A model generated the notes under the pieces. It searched no databases, was not told the DNA's origin, and saw only the letters and a program-made list of their open reading frames with translations. 64,000 bases of DNA from Putridiphycobacter sp965230485. GTDB lineage: Bacteria; Bacteroidota; Bacteroidia; Flavobacteriales_D; Crocinitomicaceae. The stretch is from NCBI GenBank assembly GCA_965230485.1, contig CBDDLA010000001.1:1240001-1304000 (forward strand), given 5' to 3'. The position numbers and the translations under genes were made by a program. Positions 53,601-62,393 of the stretch are shown here, piece after piece. The stretch's first letter is position 1. Each line of letters opens with the position of its first letter.

Positions 53601-53845
53601 TACGTTTTTAAGAAATGATACTTACCAAAAATTCTAATTATGTTGTCAATGCTTTTTATCTTATCAAAATAGATGTATTGCAGTGCTTTCTTTCGTATAA
53701 CCTCCTTGTCGATAATGAGACCTTTAGAGTAGTATTTCTCCTTAACTATATGCAATACTGAATCCCTAGATTCTTGAGCGTAGGAGGTAGTAGTAGAAAA
53801 TAATACCACCAAACTGATAAGTATGTTCAGAGTCATTCTCATCAA
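50633..53845 (-). CDS. Very large membrane sensor histidine kinase
   Basis: 1070 aa. A signal peptide (1-23) is followed by about 790 mainly helical residues outside the cytoplasm, including a coiled coil (about 690-815). One membrane helix (about 822-840) leads to a short kinase. The phosphorylation box is 'FSHAARNTIGGFNAYYI' (His about 874), the N box 'ANIIHNSFKYT', and a weak G box 'DVGAKGTGAGVSTSTQHGTTYILRAL'. The input domain is unusually large for a Bacteroidota sensor that is not a hybrid. Signal unknown. Confidence 0.8.
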   Translation of the reverse strand: MMRMTLNILISLVVLFSTTTSYAQESRDSVLHIVKEKYYSKGLIIDKEVIRKKALQYIYFDKIKSIDNIIRIFGKYHFLKTYQDRRAEIDHYINFSLIDTSLTFGEYFDSLLSLSVYNFDPKYQYPTKYFWNEFLTFHFPYDSIGSIWVYTNSREQKLNFNNIFADSIGSDGRKYCSNIDSIVEVLENSMNGEIKPDYYFKLFLNLTNKGFDHASANQALFFNKKLLQVTDNYDVMSQEQREFLPLDTTPSDKIVVEEDFITDKPGTIVIGSFTDGYYPVKQVINSKGDTSSIYVFLKDYEKMKSRSLLETPFFENPAIKHREQFKFNNPKINDETKIYWILGTIKNLMTSGTRYAYNVSRYFGYIYAILDQNEELKDKHYLLIRNLEVQFLHILSRRIPREVRFAKDAIKILQVDEAAHLESDTSVNRYFIQNFLLVQQLLDIWNLRQTLDHDYGELYRLQSAQTLLNAFTSFNSCEFETESNMKWNFYLLEEVREYNRLNYDFQGCVAVDLNLLKLIDENKKYFSKQAFNKVVQNLHSDLGRAGMSKERKLLWQSIEFPVSLNSFENLNKKIQSKEDYLTMSARYFISAAANLNYASNPEANEIPPEFLFVRPSVKKSPRGRIPEIHRPQIISLLKLYEKDLISRGFYKKAIRIIHYRESIEARYLRNTLKHYERIEKVSVAGNKLGVNSLIESKKKQLQSLNNRYDSILSLYGDEIQRNHQSIAGITYELKDSINRLKMLQLQIANLENYKRRLLFEVDSNIRIVSMLQDVSDSLRVDLGRHKDTIAIKDTVIVEKTAEIGNLQGESQIKDEKLEERKFAILLILGVLFVFSLLILRLIRQRARLREQKEEIIKQRIISDSLRFGFGQFSHAARNTIGGFNAYYISKIPDSLSAEVLKIKSEVFQAVDSTANFLDQFDLNNKEGRAFQSLVDDIHFGADWAQMEFGRKMTGNAIDQISFSSDELSDVMVPIYTVANIIHNSFKYTSLNDVRITITASKLKDSVILCIQDVGAKGTGAGVSTSTQHGTTYILRALEAYNGSDFDTNYQAEMSEQNDSYKTTFNLKIKR

Positions 53846-54049
53846 ATTACGCAGAAGAAATTAATGAGTAAATACTATAAACAACAAGAATAATAATACC
53901 TAGGATCAACTGAACCTGTAATGTGGTCTTTTTTCTTGGATTTGGGTTAATTCTCATACAACACCATGAAAAATAATAATTTCATAGTCGCCTAAAGTTA
54001 ATAAAATTAACTTATTAGCATTCGAGAAGGGTTACTATTTTTTGCACAC

Positions 54050-54802
54050 CTATGTCCTGTAGATGTGGGCTATAGGCTCAACCAATTTCGGATCATTATC
54101 TTCATAAGGACAATCACGTTTTGATATAACAATATCTACTTCATGTCCAATCATGCCTTCACTTTCAGGCGGTGGAAAAAATGCTTCAAGATGTTCTTGC
54201 GTGGCATCATGCGACAAGAAATCGCCTACATACTCAGGCGGAATAATAACAGGACTCCTTTTATGATGAGCCTTTGCTGTAATAGCCGTTTGTGCAGTCG
54301 TCATAATAGAAAAAGCCGTTGATATTTCTCCTGTTTTTTCATTCACAACCTCGTTGTAAATACCAGCAAGCATCAGAGCTTCCCCATCTTCCCTTTTAAT
54401 TAAGAACTTTCGTTTATCCTTTTTATCATCAGGTTGTTCGATAAAAAAGTCAGCGGGAATAATACAACGCTGGTTCATGATGAGTTCTTCAACATAAGGA
54501 TTTCCAAAAATGCCATAGGGACCCATGTATTTAGGATCATTCCCTTTGTTCATGTAGCCCTCAACTCTAGTATTAAAGGTGGGACGTGGAATGCCCTTTT
54601 TATCCTTCGTCATCCAAGCGAAGGTCGCCTCTCTGGCGATATCCGGATTTTCTTGTGGAATGATGATACCTTTACTCCACATCTTCACTCTATTACTCAT
54701 GGGATTCAAGTCAGCAATCGAGTTTTTCAGTCCTTCAAGATCACTTCCTCCTTTAAATGTTTTAGATAATTTGAGTTCCAATTGTCCTATTCCTACGCAC
54801 AT
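54050..54802 (-). CDS. SRAP (HMCES/YedK-type) protein
   Basis: 250 aa. The catalytic Cys is residue 2 (MCVG). 'PTFNTRVEGYM' matches the N-x-R-x-E segment, 'QRCIIPADFFIEQ' matches the RCL.P..GFYEW segment, and 'AKAHHKRSPVIIPP' carries the conserved His. These proteins form a thiazolidine crosslink with abasic sites in single-stranded DNA and protect them. It is divergent from the PIN and polymerase genes, giving a damage-tolerance cluster. Confidence 0.9.
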   Translation of the reverse strand: MCVGIGQLELKLSKTFKGGSDLEGLKNSIADLNPMSNRVKMWSKGIIIPQENPDIAREATFAWMTKDKKGIPRPTFNTRVEGYMNKGNDPKYMGPYGIFGNPYVEELIMNQRCIIPADFFIEQPDDKKDKRKFLIKREDGEALMLAGIYNEVVNEKTGEISTAFSIMTTAQTAITAKAHHKRSPVIIPPEYVGDFLSHDATQEHLEAFFPPPESEGMIGHEVDIVISKRDCPYEDNDPKLVEPIAHIYRT

Positions 54803-54957
54803 AATATTCTTTTTGATTAAAACTAAAAGTATTAAATCTTAGGCAATAATTCAAGTGAATCACAACAACCGTATTAGGTATTTGAAAATTAATTATTTAA
54901 AAAATAATCTCAGTACATATAATCAAGTTATATTTAGGCTTGACTCAAAAAACAATC

Positions 54958-56016
54958 ATGAAATTAGAATCTACGAACGTATTTCTTGATACCTCAACAC
55001 TCGAAGAAAATAATTTCTTGGCTGGGTATAAGATAAAAACTCTATTAAAGCACGCTGAAGACGAAACCATCCAAGTTTACTCAAGTAAAATCGCAATCCG
55101 TGAATTAAAGGAAAGAATTAGAAAAAGGATTACTGAAGCTAAATCTGCGATGAAGAAAGTACGAAAAGAGTATGGTCACACATTTAATGTGTTGAGAAAT
55201 ACTAGTTCGTATAGTTCTGTTGAAAATTTTTGGGAAATTAATTTCTCTGAGAATATGAAAACTATTTACGAAGAACTAGATAGTGTTATTTCTGATACAC
55301 CGATCAATTGCATAGAATCAAATGGAGTAAATATTGATGAAATTTTTGATAAATACTTCGAAACAATCGCCCCTTTTAAGGAAGGGAAGAAAAAAAGTGA
55401 ATTTCCTGATGCATTTATTTTAGCTTCTATTGAAAAATGGTGTGCAGATAATGATTCCAAAATGATCATTATTAGTGGTGATAAAGATTGGTTGTCCTAC
55501 GATTCAAAGTATTTAATAAAATATAGAGAAATTGACTTATTGCTTAGCAATATTAGCGAAGTGAAGAAAATTCATTTAAAGGAGAAAAAGTTAGAATTTA
55601 TTGACAGTATATTTCCTGAACTTGAAAAGAATCTAGAGCCTAGTATAGAAGAATTTTTTGCAGATAGTTCTGATGTATATGAGTTTGATGTAGAGATTAC
55701 TAGCATTGAAGTATTAGAATTTAAATGGGAAAGTTTCAATATAACTGATCTTGATGAAGATCATGTTTCTTTAGAGACAACTTTGAGGGTAAACTTGGAA
55801 GTTGACGTTCTCTTTGATGTTTTGGATAATGCACTGTATGACAAAGAAGATGATAAATGGTACTTTGTCGAAACTGGCTCAGACACGTTTCAACAATTAG
55901 TGCAGATTCAAGTTGATCTAGGCGTGTTTTTTGATGTTGAAAGTGAACACTTCGAAATTGAATATGAACAAATAAATAACGGAAAGATGATATTCTTGGA
56001 TTATGAGCGTCCGTAG
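54958..56016 (+). CDS. PIN-domain nuclease-like protein (DUF4935-type)
   Basis: 352 aa from the ATG at 54958; a TTG six codons upstream is less likely. 'TNVFLDTSTLEENNF' supplies the first acidic residue, 'SEFPDAFILASIEKW' the central acidic pair, and 'KMIIISGDKDWLSYDS' the last Asp positions of a PIN nuclease. The C-terminal 140 residues are acidic and beta-rich, without a recognised fold. Probably an RNase or structure-specific nuclease, standing alone without an antitoxin. Confidence 0.75.
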   Translation: MKLESTNVFLDTSTLEENNFLAGYKIKTLLKHAEDETIQVYSSKIAIRELKERIRKRITEAKSAMKKVRKEYGHTFNVLRNTSSYSSVENFWEINFSENMKTIYEELDSVISDTPINCIESNGVNIDEIFDKYFETIAPFKEGKKKSEFPDAFILASIEKWCADNDSKMIIISGDKDWLSYDSKYLIKYREIDLLLSNISEVKKIHLKEKKLEFIDSIFPELEKNLEPSIEEFFADSSDVYEFDVEITSIEVLEFKWESFNITDLDEDHVSLETTLRVNLEVDVLFDVLDNALYDKEDDKWYFVETGSDTFQQLVQIQVDLGVFFDVESEHFEIEYEQINNGKMIFLDYERP

Positions 56017-56054
56017 AAATTTCCTTATTGACTATCAATCACCTAAATATTTTT

Positions 56055-56071
56055 TGATTATTTTTTAATCA
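56055..56071. promoter_or_regulatory. Palindrome in the polymerase promoter region
   Basis: TGATTA (56055-56060), TTTTT, TAATCA (56066-56071), followed by another TTTTGATTATTA copy at about 56074-56085, all upstream of the -7 at 56102. Candidate repressor site for damage induction. Confidence 0.5.
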
Positions 56072-56101
56072 TATTTTGATTATTATTTCGTCATTTTGTA
56101 A

Positions 56102-56109
56102 TACCTTTG
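56102..56109 (+). promoter_or_regulatory. -7 element of the polymerase operon
   Basis: TACCTTTG, perfect TAnnTTTG. The nearest upstream TTG is 23 nt away, longer than the usual 19, so activation or induction may be needed. Confidence 0.5.
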
Positions 56110-56125
56110 ATTACAATTAACGATT

Positions 56126-56203
56126 ATGACAACCCTTATTAACCCTCCTGTTTCCCTATGGAAACGGCTTGATTTTCTGACCCCTAAACCTTTCTATGTC
56201 TAG
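56126..56203 (+). CDS. Possible 25-aa leader peptide
   Basis: ATG at 56126 reads MTTLINPPVSLWKRLDFLTP and five more codons to a TAG at 56201-56203, overlapping the polymerase ATG at 56196 by 8 nt. It may be a coupling leader or simply chance in a 93-nt leader. Confidence 0.35.
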   Translation: MTTLINPPVSLWKRLDFLTPKPFYV

Positions 56204-57365
56204 ATGCATTACCCATATGGATTTAGACAGTTTTTTCGTCAGTTGTGAACGATTAAAAAACTCTGCTTTGAATAATAAGCCGGTGATCATTGCTGGTGGA
56301 TCGAACCGTGGGGTTGTTTCTTCGTGTTCGTATGAAGCACGGAAATTTGGGGTGCGTTCAGCTATGCCATCAAAATATGCAAAGAAGCTCTGTCCTGACG
56401 GCATATTTCTTAAAGGTGATATGGAACTCTATTCTAAATATTCTCATGAAGTCAAAGAAGTGATCGCTGAGAAAGCTCCCCTTCTTGAACAAGCTTCAAT
56501 TGATGAGTTCTATATGGACGTAACAGGCATGGATCGTTTTCATGGCTGTTTTAAATTCACCAAAGAACTCATTGACCGTGTTGAGCGCGAGGTTGGCCTT
56601 CCGATGTCCTTTGGTATGAGCGTGAACAAAACGGTGTCAAAAATGGCCACTAATTCATCAAAGCCGCATGGTTTTTTAGAAGTGCCTGAGCAACTCGTTC
56701 TTCCCTTTCTTGATCCACAATCCATTCGGAAAATTCCCATGCTTGGTGGACAATCCTTTAAACTATTAAGCCGTATTGGGATTAAGGTGATTAAAACCTT
56801 GCGTGAAATGCCACGTGAAGCTATGGACGAATTGATGGGTAAAAACGGGGTCTCGCTCTGGCGAAAAGCCAACGGTATAGATACGAGTAAAGTCATACCG
56901 CATCAAGACCGAAAGTCAATTTCGACAGAGCAAACCTTTATGCAAGATACCACTGATATCATTCAGTTGAATGCCGTGTTGGTGCGCATGGTTGAAAAAT
57001 TAGCTTTTCAACTGCGCAAAGAGAATAAGCTCTGCGCCACCATAGCCGTTCGCATTCGCTATTCAAATTTTGATACCGAAATGATGCAAAAAAAGATTGC
57101 CTTCACCTCTTCAGACGAAGTACTCATTGAATGTGCAAAAGCCTTGTTTAAAAAAGTATATACCCGTCGGATGTTGATCAGACTGATTGGTGTTAAAGTC
57201 ACCAACCTTGTACAAGGCAGTCATCAAATTGATCTCTTTAATGACACCACCTCGATGATTTCGCTCTACCAAGCCATGGATCGCATGAAGATCAGATATG
57301 GGTCGAATGCCATCATGAGAGCAAGTGGTATTAAGCATAAGAATCTACCCTTAATCCGTAGGTAA
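56196..57365 (+). CDS. Y-family translesion DNA polymerase (DinB/ImuB-like)
   Basis: 389 aa. Catalytic 'HMDLDSFFVSCERL' (first Asp) and 'EQASIDEFYMDVTGM' (the SIDE acidic pair) are intact. 'GVVSSCSYEARKFGVRSAMP' is the fingers motif, then thumb and little-finger domains. A beta-clamp binding motif 'HQIDLF' lies near residue 347. With active-site residues present it is DinB-like, but the coupling with a DnaE-type polymerase recalls the ImuB-DnaE2 mutasome. The stop and the next start overlap as TAATG. Confidence 0.9.
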   Translation: MSRCITHMDLDSFFVSCERLKNSALNNKPVIIAGGSNRGVVSSCSYEARKFGVRSAMPSKYAKKLCPDGIFLKGDMELYSKYSHEVKEVIAEKAPLLEQASIDEFYMDVTGMDRFHGCFKFTKELIDRVEREVGLPMSFGMSVNKTVSKMATNSSKPHGFLEVPEQLVLPFLDPQSIRKIPMLGGQSFKLLSRIGIKVIKTLREMPREAMDELMGKNGVSLWRKANGIDTSKVIPHQDRKSISTEQTFMQDTTDIIQLNAVLVRMVEKLAFQLRKENKLCATIAVRIRYSNFDTEMMQKKIAFTSSDEVLIECAKALFKKVYTRRMLIRLIGVKVTNLVQGSHQIDLFNDTTSMISLYQAMDRMKIRYGSNAIMRASGIKHKNLPLIRR

Positions 57366-60300
57366 TGTATTTGAATTGTCATTCATATCATTCCTTGCGT
57401 TTTGGAACGCTCTCGCTTGAGCGACTCGTAGCTCAAGCAAAAGAAAATGGTCTTGAATATCTTGCCTTAACCGATATTAATACCAGTGCTGGCGTCTACG
57501 ACTTTACACGTGCATGTGTTGAGCACGGAATACACCCGATAGTTGGTATTGAATTTAGAGTGAATGATGTGCTTCAGTATGTTGGCATTGCCCAAAACAC
57601 TGAAGGATTCTATGAGTTAAATCAGGTATTAACCCATGCGAACCTCAATGGACTAACCGTACCACCAGTAGCACCCGAACTACAGCATTGCTATATTATT
57701 TACCCGCTTTCCAACCTTCCCACACGACTTCGCTCCTACGAGTACATAGGGATTCAATATTGGGACATACCAAAACTGGTTAATAAGCCGATATTAAGGA
57801 GGCTTGATCGTATGGTTGCCTTTCATACCGTAACCCACAGCAGTGAAGATGAATTTATGCTTCATAAATTACTGCGAGGTGTGCATCATAATACCCTCCT
57901 TTCAAAACTAGAAGAACACCAATATGGTTCAGCATTTGACCAGATGATGCCCATAGATATGCTGATTGAAAAGTATCAGCTCATGCCTCGACTGGTCTTA
58001 AATACGGAGAAATTAGCACAAAACTGCTCCTTTCATTTTGACTTTAAGAGCCCAAAGAATAAACGCTACTACACAGGCTCAGCCTATGACGACAAAATGC
58101 TTCTTGAGCAACTGGCATTTCAGGGACTATATAAACGCTATGGTAAGGATGATAAGGTTGCAGAAGCACGACTGATAAGAGAATTGGAAGTGATAGATAC
58201 ACTGCAATTTTCCTGCTATTTTTTGACGACATGGGATGTTATCCGGTACTCCATGTCCCAAGGCTACTATCACGTTGGAAGAGGATCAGGCGCAAACTCT
58301 ATCGCCGCCTATTGTCTCCTCATCACTGATGTTGACCCTATTGAACTCAACCTCTATTTTGAACGCTTTTTAAATCCTTCACGAACCAGTCCACCAGACT
58401 TTGATATTGATTGGAGCTGGCAACATCGAGACGATATTCTCGACTACATATTTAAACGCTTTGGAGCTGAGTACACCGCTTTTTGTGGCACTACAGGAAC
58501 CTTCAAATTCCGCTCGGTGATACGGGAATTAGGTAAAGTGTATGGACTTCCCAAAAGAGAAATGGATGTACTGACACGGTCTCCGCTTGAAACGCATGAT
58601 GAGAATCACATTACAGCTAAGATTCATAAGTATGGTGATATGTTAAACGGCTTTCCGAATCTCAGATCAATGCATTCCTGTGGTATCCTCATTACCGAAC
58701 AGCCTGTGAGTAACTTCTCGGTGCTTGAAATGTTACCCAAAGGATATCCAACCGCACATATTGATATGTATGTAGCTGAATCTATTGGTATTGAGAAGCT
58801 CGATATCCTTTCGCAACGTGGACTCGGACATATTAGCGATAGTATTGAAATTATTAAACGGAATACCGGGGACCACATAAATGTGCACCAAACAGAGATT
58901 TTTAAAACAGATCAAACCTGTAATGACATGCTTTCGCGTGGTAAAACTATTGGATGCTTCTATATTGAAAGCCCTGCTATGCGTGGACTCTTGAGACGAC
59001 TTCAATGTGATAACTACGGTACCTTAGTCGCTGCGAGCTCTATTATTCGTCCAGGTGTCGCCAAGTCAGGCATGATGCGTGAGTATGTGATTCGTCATAA
59101 CCACCCTGAAAAAACAAAATACTTCCATCCTGTATTTGAAGAGCAATTGGGTGACACCTATGGGGTCATGGTCTACCAAGAAGATGTGATTAAGATAGCA
59201 CATCATTTTGCCAAACTTGGGCTTGATGAGGCTGATATTTTAAGACGTGGCATGTCAGGTAAAACACGGTCTAAAAAGGAAATGGAAATGGTGAAACAGA
59301 AGTTCTTTGATAACTGTAATGATATGGGCTATGCCCCTGAAGTTACCAAAGAAGTGTATCGCCAGATTGAGTCCTTTGCAGGTTACTCTTTTTGCAAAAG
59401 TCATAGTGCTTCCTATGCGGTAGAGAGTTATCAAAGTCTCTACTTAAAAGCCTACTATCCCAAAGAGTTTATGGTTGCGGTAATTAATAACTTTGGTGGT
59501 TTTTATAGAACCGAAGTCTATGTCCATGAAGCTCGTATGGCTGGAGCCGACATCAACCCACCTGAAATCAATCATGGCGAGTATTTGACCTCTATTAGTG
59601 GTGAGCATCTGATCCTCGGCTTTATTCATATTCACAGTTTGGCAAAACGATTAGGAAAGCTTATTGAACCAGAACGTATCCATAATGGGCCATACCATAC
59701 TCTTGAGGATTTTATCAGACGAACGAAAGCGACCCTTGAAGAAGTAGAACTCCTCATTTATGTGGGAGCCTTTAGAAGTTTTGGGAAAAGCAAAGGAGAA
59801 TTGATTATTCAAGCGAGAAAACTACTCAGTAATCCTTCTATTCACAATAGTGATCCTGTACTGTTTCAGACGCAGTCTAAACCTTGGCAGTTACCTGAAC
59901 TGAAGCATAACAGGCTTGATGATGCTTTTGATGAAATAGAATTATTAGGTTTTCCTGTCTGCATGACTTTTTTTGATCTCCTCAAAACAACATACCGTGG
60001 AGATATTATGGTTCCTGATCTCATCCATCACCACAAGAAACGGGTTAAAATGCTTGGGTATTTGATTAGTAGAAAAGATGTGCCAACCACCAAAGGACTT
60101 ATGAACTTCGGAACCTTTATTGACTTTGAAGGAAACTATTTTGATACCACGCACTTCCCTGACAATCTGAAAAAATTTCCCTTCAAAGGTTCTGGTTGCT
60201 ATCTACTCTTAGGAACCGTTGTTGTTGATTATGGTTTTCCGAGTATAGAGATCATTAAAATGGAAAAGTTACCCTTGGTTGCTGATCCACGGTATAGCGA

Positions 60301-60415
60301 TAGTGAGCGGGATAGTTATGAAGTTTTTAAGAATGTAAAAGTGGATCATAGCAAGACACACCGTGCACCGTACCCATCTAAGAAAGAGGTTGATGAGGCA
60401 TTTGGAAAGACATAA
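57365..60415 (+). CDS. DnaE-type polymerase III alpha subunit, error-prone class (DnaE2/ImuC-like)
   Basis: 1016 aa, length typical of DnaE2. The order is N-terminal PHP domain (1 to about 200), palm with 'SPPDFDIDWSWQHRDDILDYIFKRFG' (catalytic Asp pair near residue 345), fingers 'QEDVIKIAHHFAKLGLDEADILRRGMSGK', HhH region and OB fold near 870-960. The PHP metal site is degenerate (HxH is NCH, TDH is TDI), so proofreading is unlikely. It is translationally coupled to the Y-family polymerase. ImuA is not seen. Probable damage-tolerance synthesis. Confidence 0.9.
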   Translation: MYLNCHSYHSLRFGTLSLERLVAQAKENGLEYLALTDINTSAGVYDFTRACVEHGIHPIVGIEFRVNDVLQYVGIAQNTEGFYELNQVLTHANLNGLTVPPVAPELQHCYIIYPLSNLPTRLRSYEYIGIQYWDIPKLVNKPILRRLDRMVAFHTVTHSSEDEFMLHKLLRGVHHNTLLSKLEEHQYGSAFDQMMPIDMLIEKYQLMPRLVLNTEKLAQNCSFHFDFKSPKNKRYYTGSAYDDKMLLEQLAFQGLYKRYGKDDKVAEARLIRELEVIDTLQFSCYFLTTWDVIRYSMSQGYYHVGRGSGANSIAAYCLLITDVDPIELNLYFERFLNPSRTSPPDFDIDWSWQHRDDILDYIFKRFGAEYTAFCGTTGTFKFRSVIRELGKVYGLPKREMDVLTRSPLETHDENHITAKIHKYGDMLNGFPNLRSMHSCGILITEQPVSNFSVLEMLPKGYPTAHIDMYVAESIGIEKLDILSQRGLGHISDSIEIIKRNTGDHINVHQTEIFKTDQTCNDMLSRGKTIGCFYIESPAMRGLLRRLQCDNYGTLVAASSIIRPGVAKSGMMREYVIRHNHPEKTKYFHPVFEEQLGDTYGVMVYQEDVIKIAHHFAKLGLDEADILRRGMSGKTRSKKEMEMVKQKFFDNCNDMGYAPEVTKEVYRQIESFAGYSFCKSHSASYAVESYQSLYLKAYYPKEFMVAVINNFGGFYRTEVYVHEARMAGADINPPEINHGEYLTSISGEHLILGFIHIHSLAKRLGKLIEPERIHNGPYHTLEDFIRRTKATLEEVELLIYVGAFRSFGKSKGELIIQARKLLSNPSIHNSDPVLFQTQSKPWQLPELKHNRLDDAFDEIELLGFPVCMTFFDLLKTTYRGDIMVPDLIHHHKKRVKMLGYLISRKDVPTTKGLMNFGTFIDFEGNYFDTTHFPDNLKKFPFKGSGCYLLLGTVVVDYGFPSIEIIKMEKLPLVADPRYSDSERDSYEVFKNVKVDHSKTHRAPYPSKKEVDEAFGKT

Positions 60416-60428
60416 TAGAACGGGAACT

Positions 60429-62393
60429 TTAAAAGTTAAACCCGCAGTGTATTCCGAATGAAATCATATTTCGACTGGTATTCTTATCCCACTCAAAAAC
60501 ACCGTCACTTATGTAATCAATGACAGGGAAAAAAGTATAATTTAAATGCGTACCTATGCTGATACGATTATATAAGAGAAAATCAAATTGCATTCCTGTA
60601 TGCACTCCTATATCAGAATACTTTTTCTCAATAATGTCGTAACTTAATGGATCAGGGTTTTCATCTTTACCTATGATTATTTCGCCTCCTCTTCGATACG
60701 AAACGCCATACTGAATTTTAAGTGCATAATTCTCTTTCGAAAGAATATTCTGAAGAGCTGATCCTCTAAATAACCAGAAGCTTTTGTCGAGAACTGTACC
60801 GTTTTCAATTCCAGATGCAAGCTGCCTCGGAACTGAAAACTCAAAATCTTCTATTCCAATCTGCCACCCCCATGTATCATTCAAATTTTTGATGAATTCC
60901 AAGCCGTAGGATATCCCTAAACTTGTGAATGTCTGATCAAAGTAATTGGTTCGCTCAAAAATAGGAGTTTGGTCAAAAAAGCTGTACAAGGACGATATGA
61001 GATTCACTTGCATTTGATGCTCATTTTCTTCAAAAACTCCTTCAAAACCAAACTTTTTAACTTCATTCTGTGTCCTTCCAAAGTTCAGCCCCAACCCTAA
61101 ATTCAACATCACTTGATGTCTTGGAGTGCCTTCATCAAACACAGAAAATGTACTTTTCTGATCGAACGTAAAAGCATAAAAGGTGTAGGCCAGATTACTC
61201 ATCACATGAAAATTGGGCGTTAGGTTAAATTTGTAATTTAATCCTCCTGTACTGCCGAAGTCAAGGTATGAGTTTTCAATAAAAACACCTTCAGTTAGCG
61301 GTACTCCATTCTCATCAATTCCAAAAACTCCTGTTCCAATAAAGATTTCTTCGTAGCCTATTCGGTTTGTCAAACCAAAGGAATACTGTAGGTTCTGTCT
61401 TGAACTTTTAAATATAAAATTTGATACGCCATAATTTAACAATGCAAACTGTTTAAGAGCAACATCACCTGGGGTATACCCTTCAACCTTATTAACAATA
61501 TTATTGACTCCGATAACTGAAACAAACCATTCCTTATCCTTTTTATAATTTCTCTTGTATTCAAGCCCAATACCGAACGGATAGAAAAAGGTTGAAAAAA
61601 CATCTTGCTTAGGTAAAAACCCTGCCCCATCGAAAAAGCTAACCATTGAATACAGTATCCTTAGGCTATTTTTATCTCGATCAAAAACAGCCTTTGTATT
61701 GGAGCCCCCTGATTTTATGGTTTGATTCCCAAAATTAACCCCTAGACCAAAAGAGGTTGCGAATAAACTTCGAGGAACATTTTTATCCCAAGGAATTGTT
61801 GGATCGAGTTCTGAAGCTCTTATTAAGAAATAGGAGTAATCTAACTTAACATTGAAATGCAGCCACTTGTTGATATTGTAGGTATTATCGAGTCCAATTG
61901 ATAGTCCGAAATCATTAATAGGCTTTCGAACGTAAACAGGAAATGGAGAAAATGTACCATCGTCATTCAACACTGAATCCTGTTCATTATAGGTATTCTG
62001 AAAACCACTTCTGTAGGCAAGACCTACAGAAGTGGCAAATTTTAATCTATTGCTCGTATGAAAATTACGATAATAGCTTATATCCCCGCCCTTAAACTCA
62101 CGTCGTGTAATCACCCCTTGAGCACTTTCCACCAAAGGGAGTCGGTTGGAGTACACATAATTATACAATGAAGCCCCGATATAGTGGTTTTCACTAAGGT
62201 TTAACTTGTATGAAAAGTCTATTGAACCTGATCTCTTACTACCTGAGTCAAATGTACTTACCTCGTCAAAAGTATTCAGGTATTTCCCTCTTAATTGTAA
62301 TTGGTGCTTATCATTATTCCACAACGTTTGAGATACTACACTTTTTAGAGAAAGTAGTGCAACAAAAATTACTATGTGTTTCAAATACTGCAT
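60429..62393 (-). CDS. Outer-membrane beta-barrel-like protein
   Basis: 654 aa. A signal peptide (1-22) is followed by many alternating-hydrophobic strands rich in Tyr, Phe, Gly and Asn (GVSNFIFKSSRQNLQYSFGLTN; HFNVKLDYSYFLIRA), ending in an aromatic terminal strand (MISFGIHCGFNF). This is typical of an outer-membrane barrel. No TonB plug is seen. Its ATG overlaps the protease stop by one base (TAATG), so the two are coupled. Could be a channel or receptor linked to the protease; function unknown. Confidence 0.75.
   Translation of the reverse strand: MQYLKHIVIFVALLSLKSVVSQTLWNNDKHQLQLRGKYLNTFDEVSTFDSGSKRSGSIDFSYKLNLSENHYIGASLYNYVYSNRLPLVESAQGVITRREFKGGDISYYRNFHTSNRLKFATSVGLAYRSGFQNTYNEQDSVLNDDGTFSPFPVYVRKPINDFGLSIGLDNTYNINKWLHFNVKLDYSYFLIRASELDPTIPWDKNVPRSLFATSFGLGVNFGNQTIKSGGSNTKAVFDRDKNSLRILYSMVSFFDGAGFLPKQDVFSTFFYPFGIGLEYKRNYKKDKEWFVSVIGVNNIVNKVEGYTPGDVALKQFALLNYGVSNFIFKSSRQNLQYSFGLTNRIGYEEIFIGTGVFGIDENGVPLTEGVFIENSYLDFGSTGGLNYKFNLTPNFHVMSNLAYTFYAFTFDQKSTFSVFDEGTPRHQVMLNLGLGLNFGRTQNEVKKFGFEGVFEENEHQMQVNLISSLYSFFDQTPIFERTNYFDQTFTSLGISYGLEFIKNLNDTWGWQIGIEDFEFSVPRQLASGIENGTVLDKSFWLFRGSALQNILSKENYALKIQYGVSYRRGGEIIIGKDENPDPLSYDIIEKKYSDIGVHTGMQFDFLLYNRISIGTHLNYTFFPVIDYISDGVFEWDKNTSRNMISFGIHCGFNF

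Noticed and set aside
24931..60420. Self-transmissible conjugative element (ICE)
   Set aside because: Relaxase and coupling ATPases are present, but no VirB4-type ATPase, pilin or Tra mating-pair genes were recognised, so only mobilizable status is supported.
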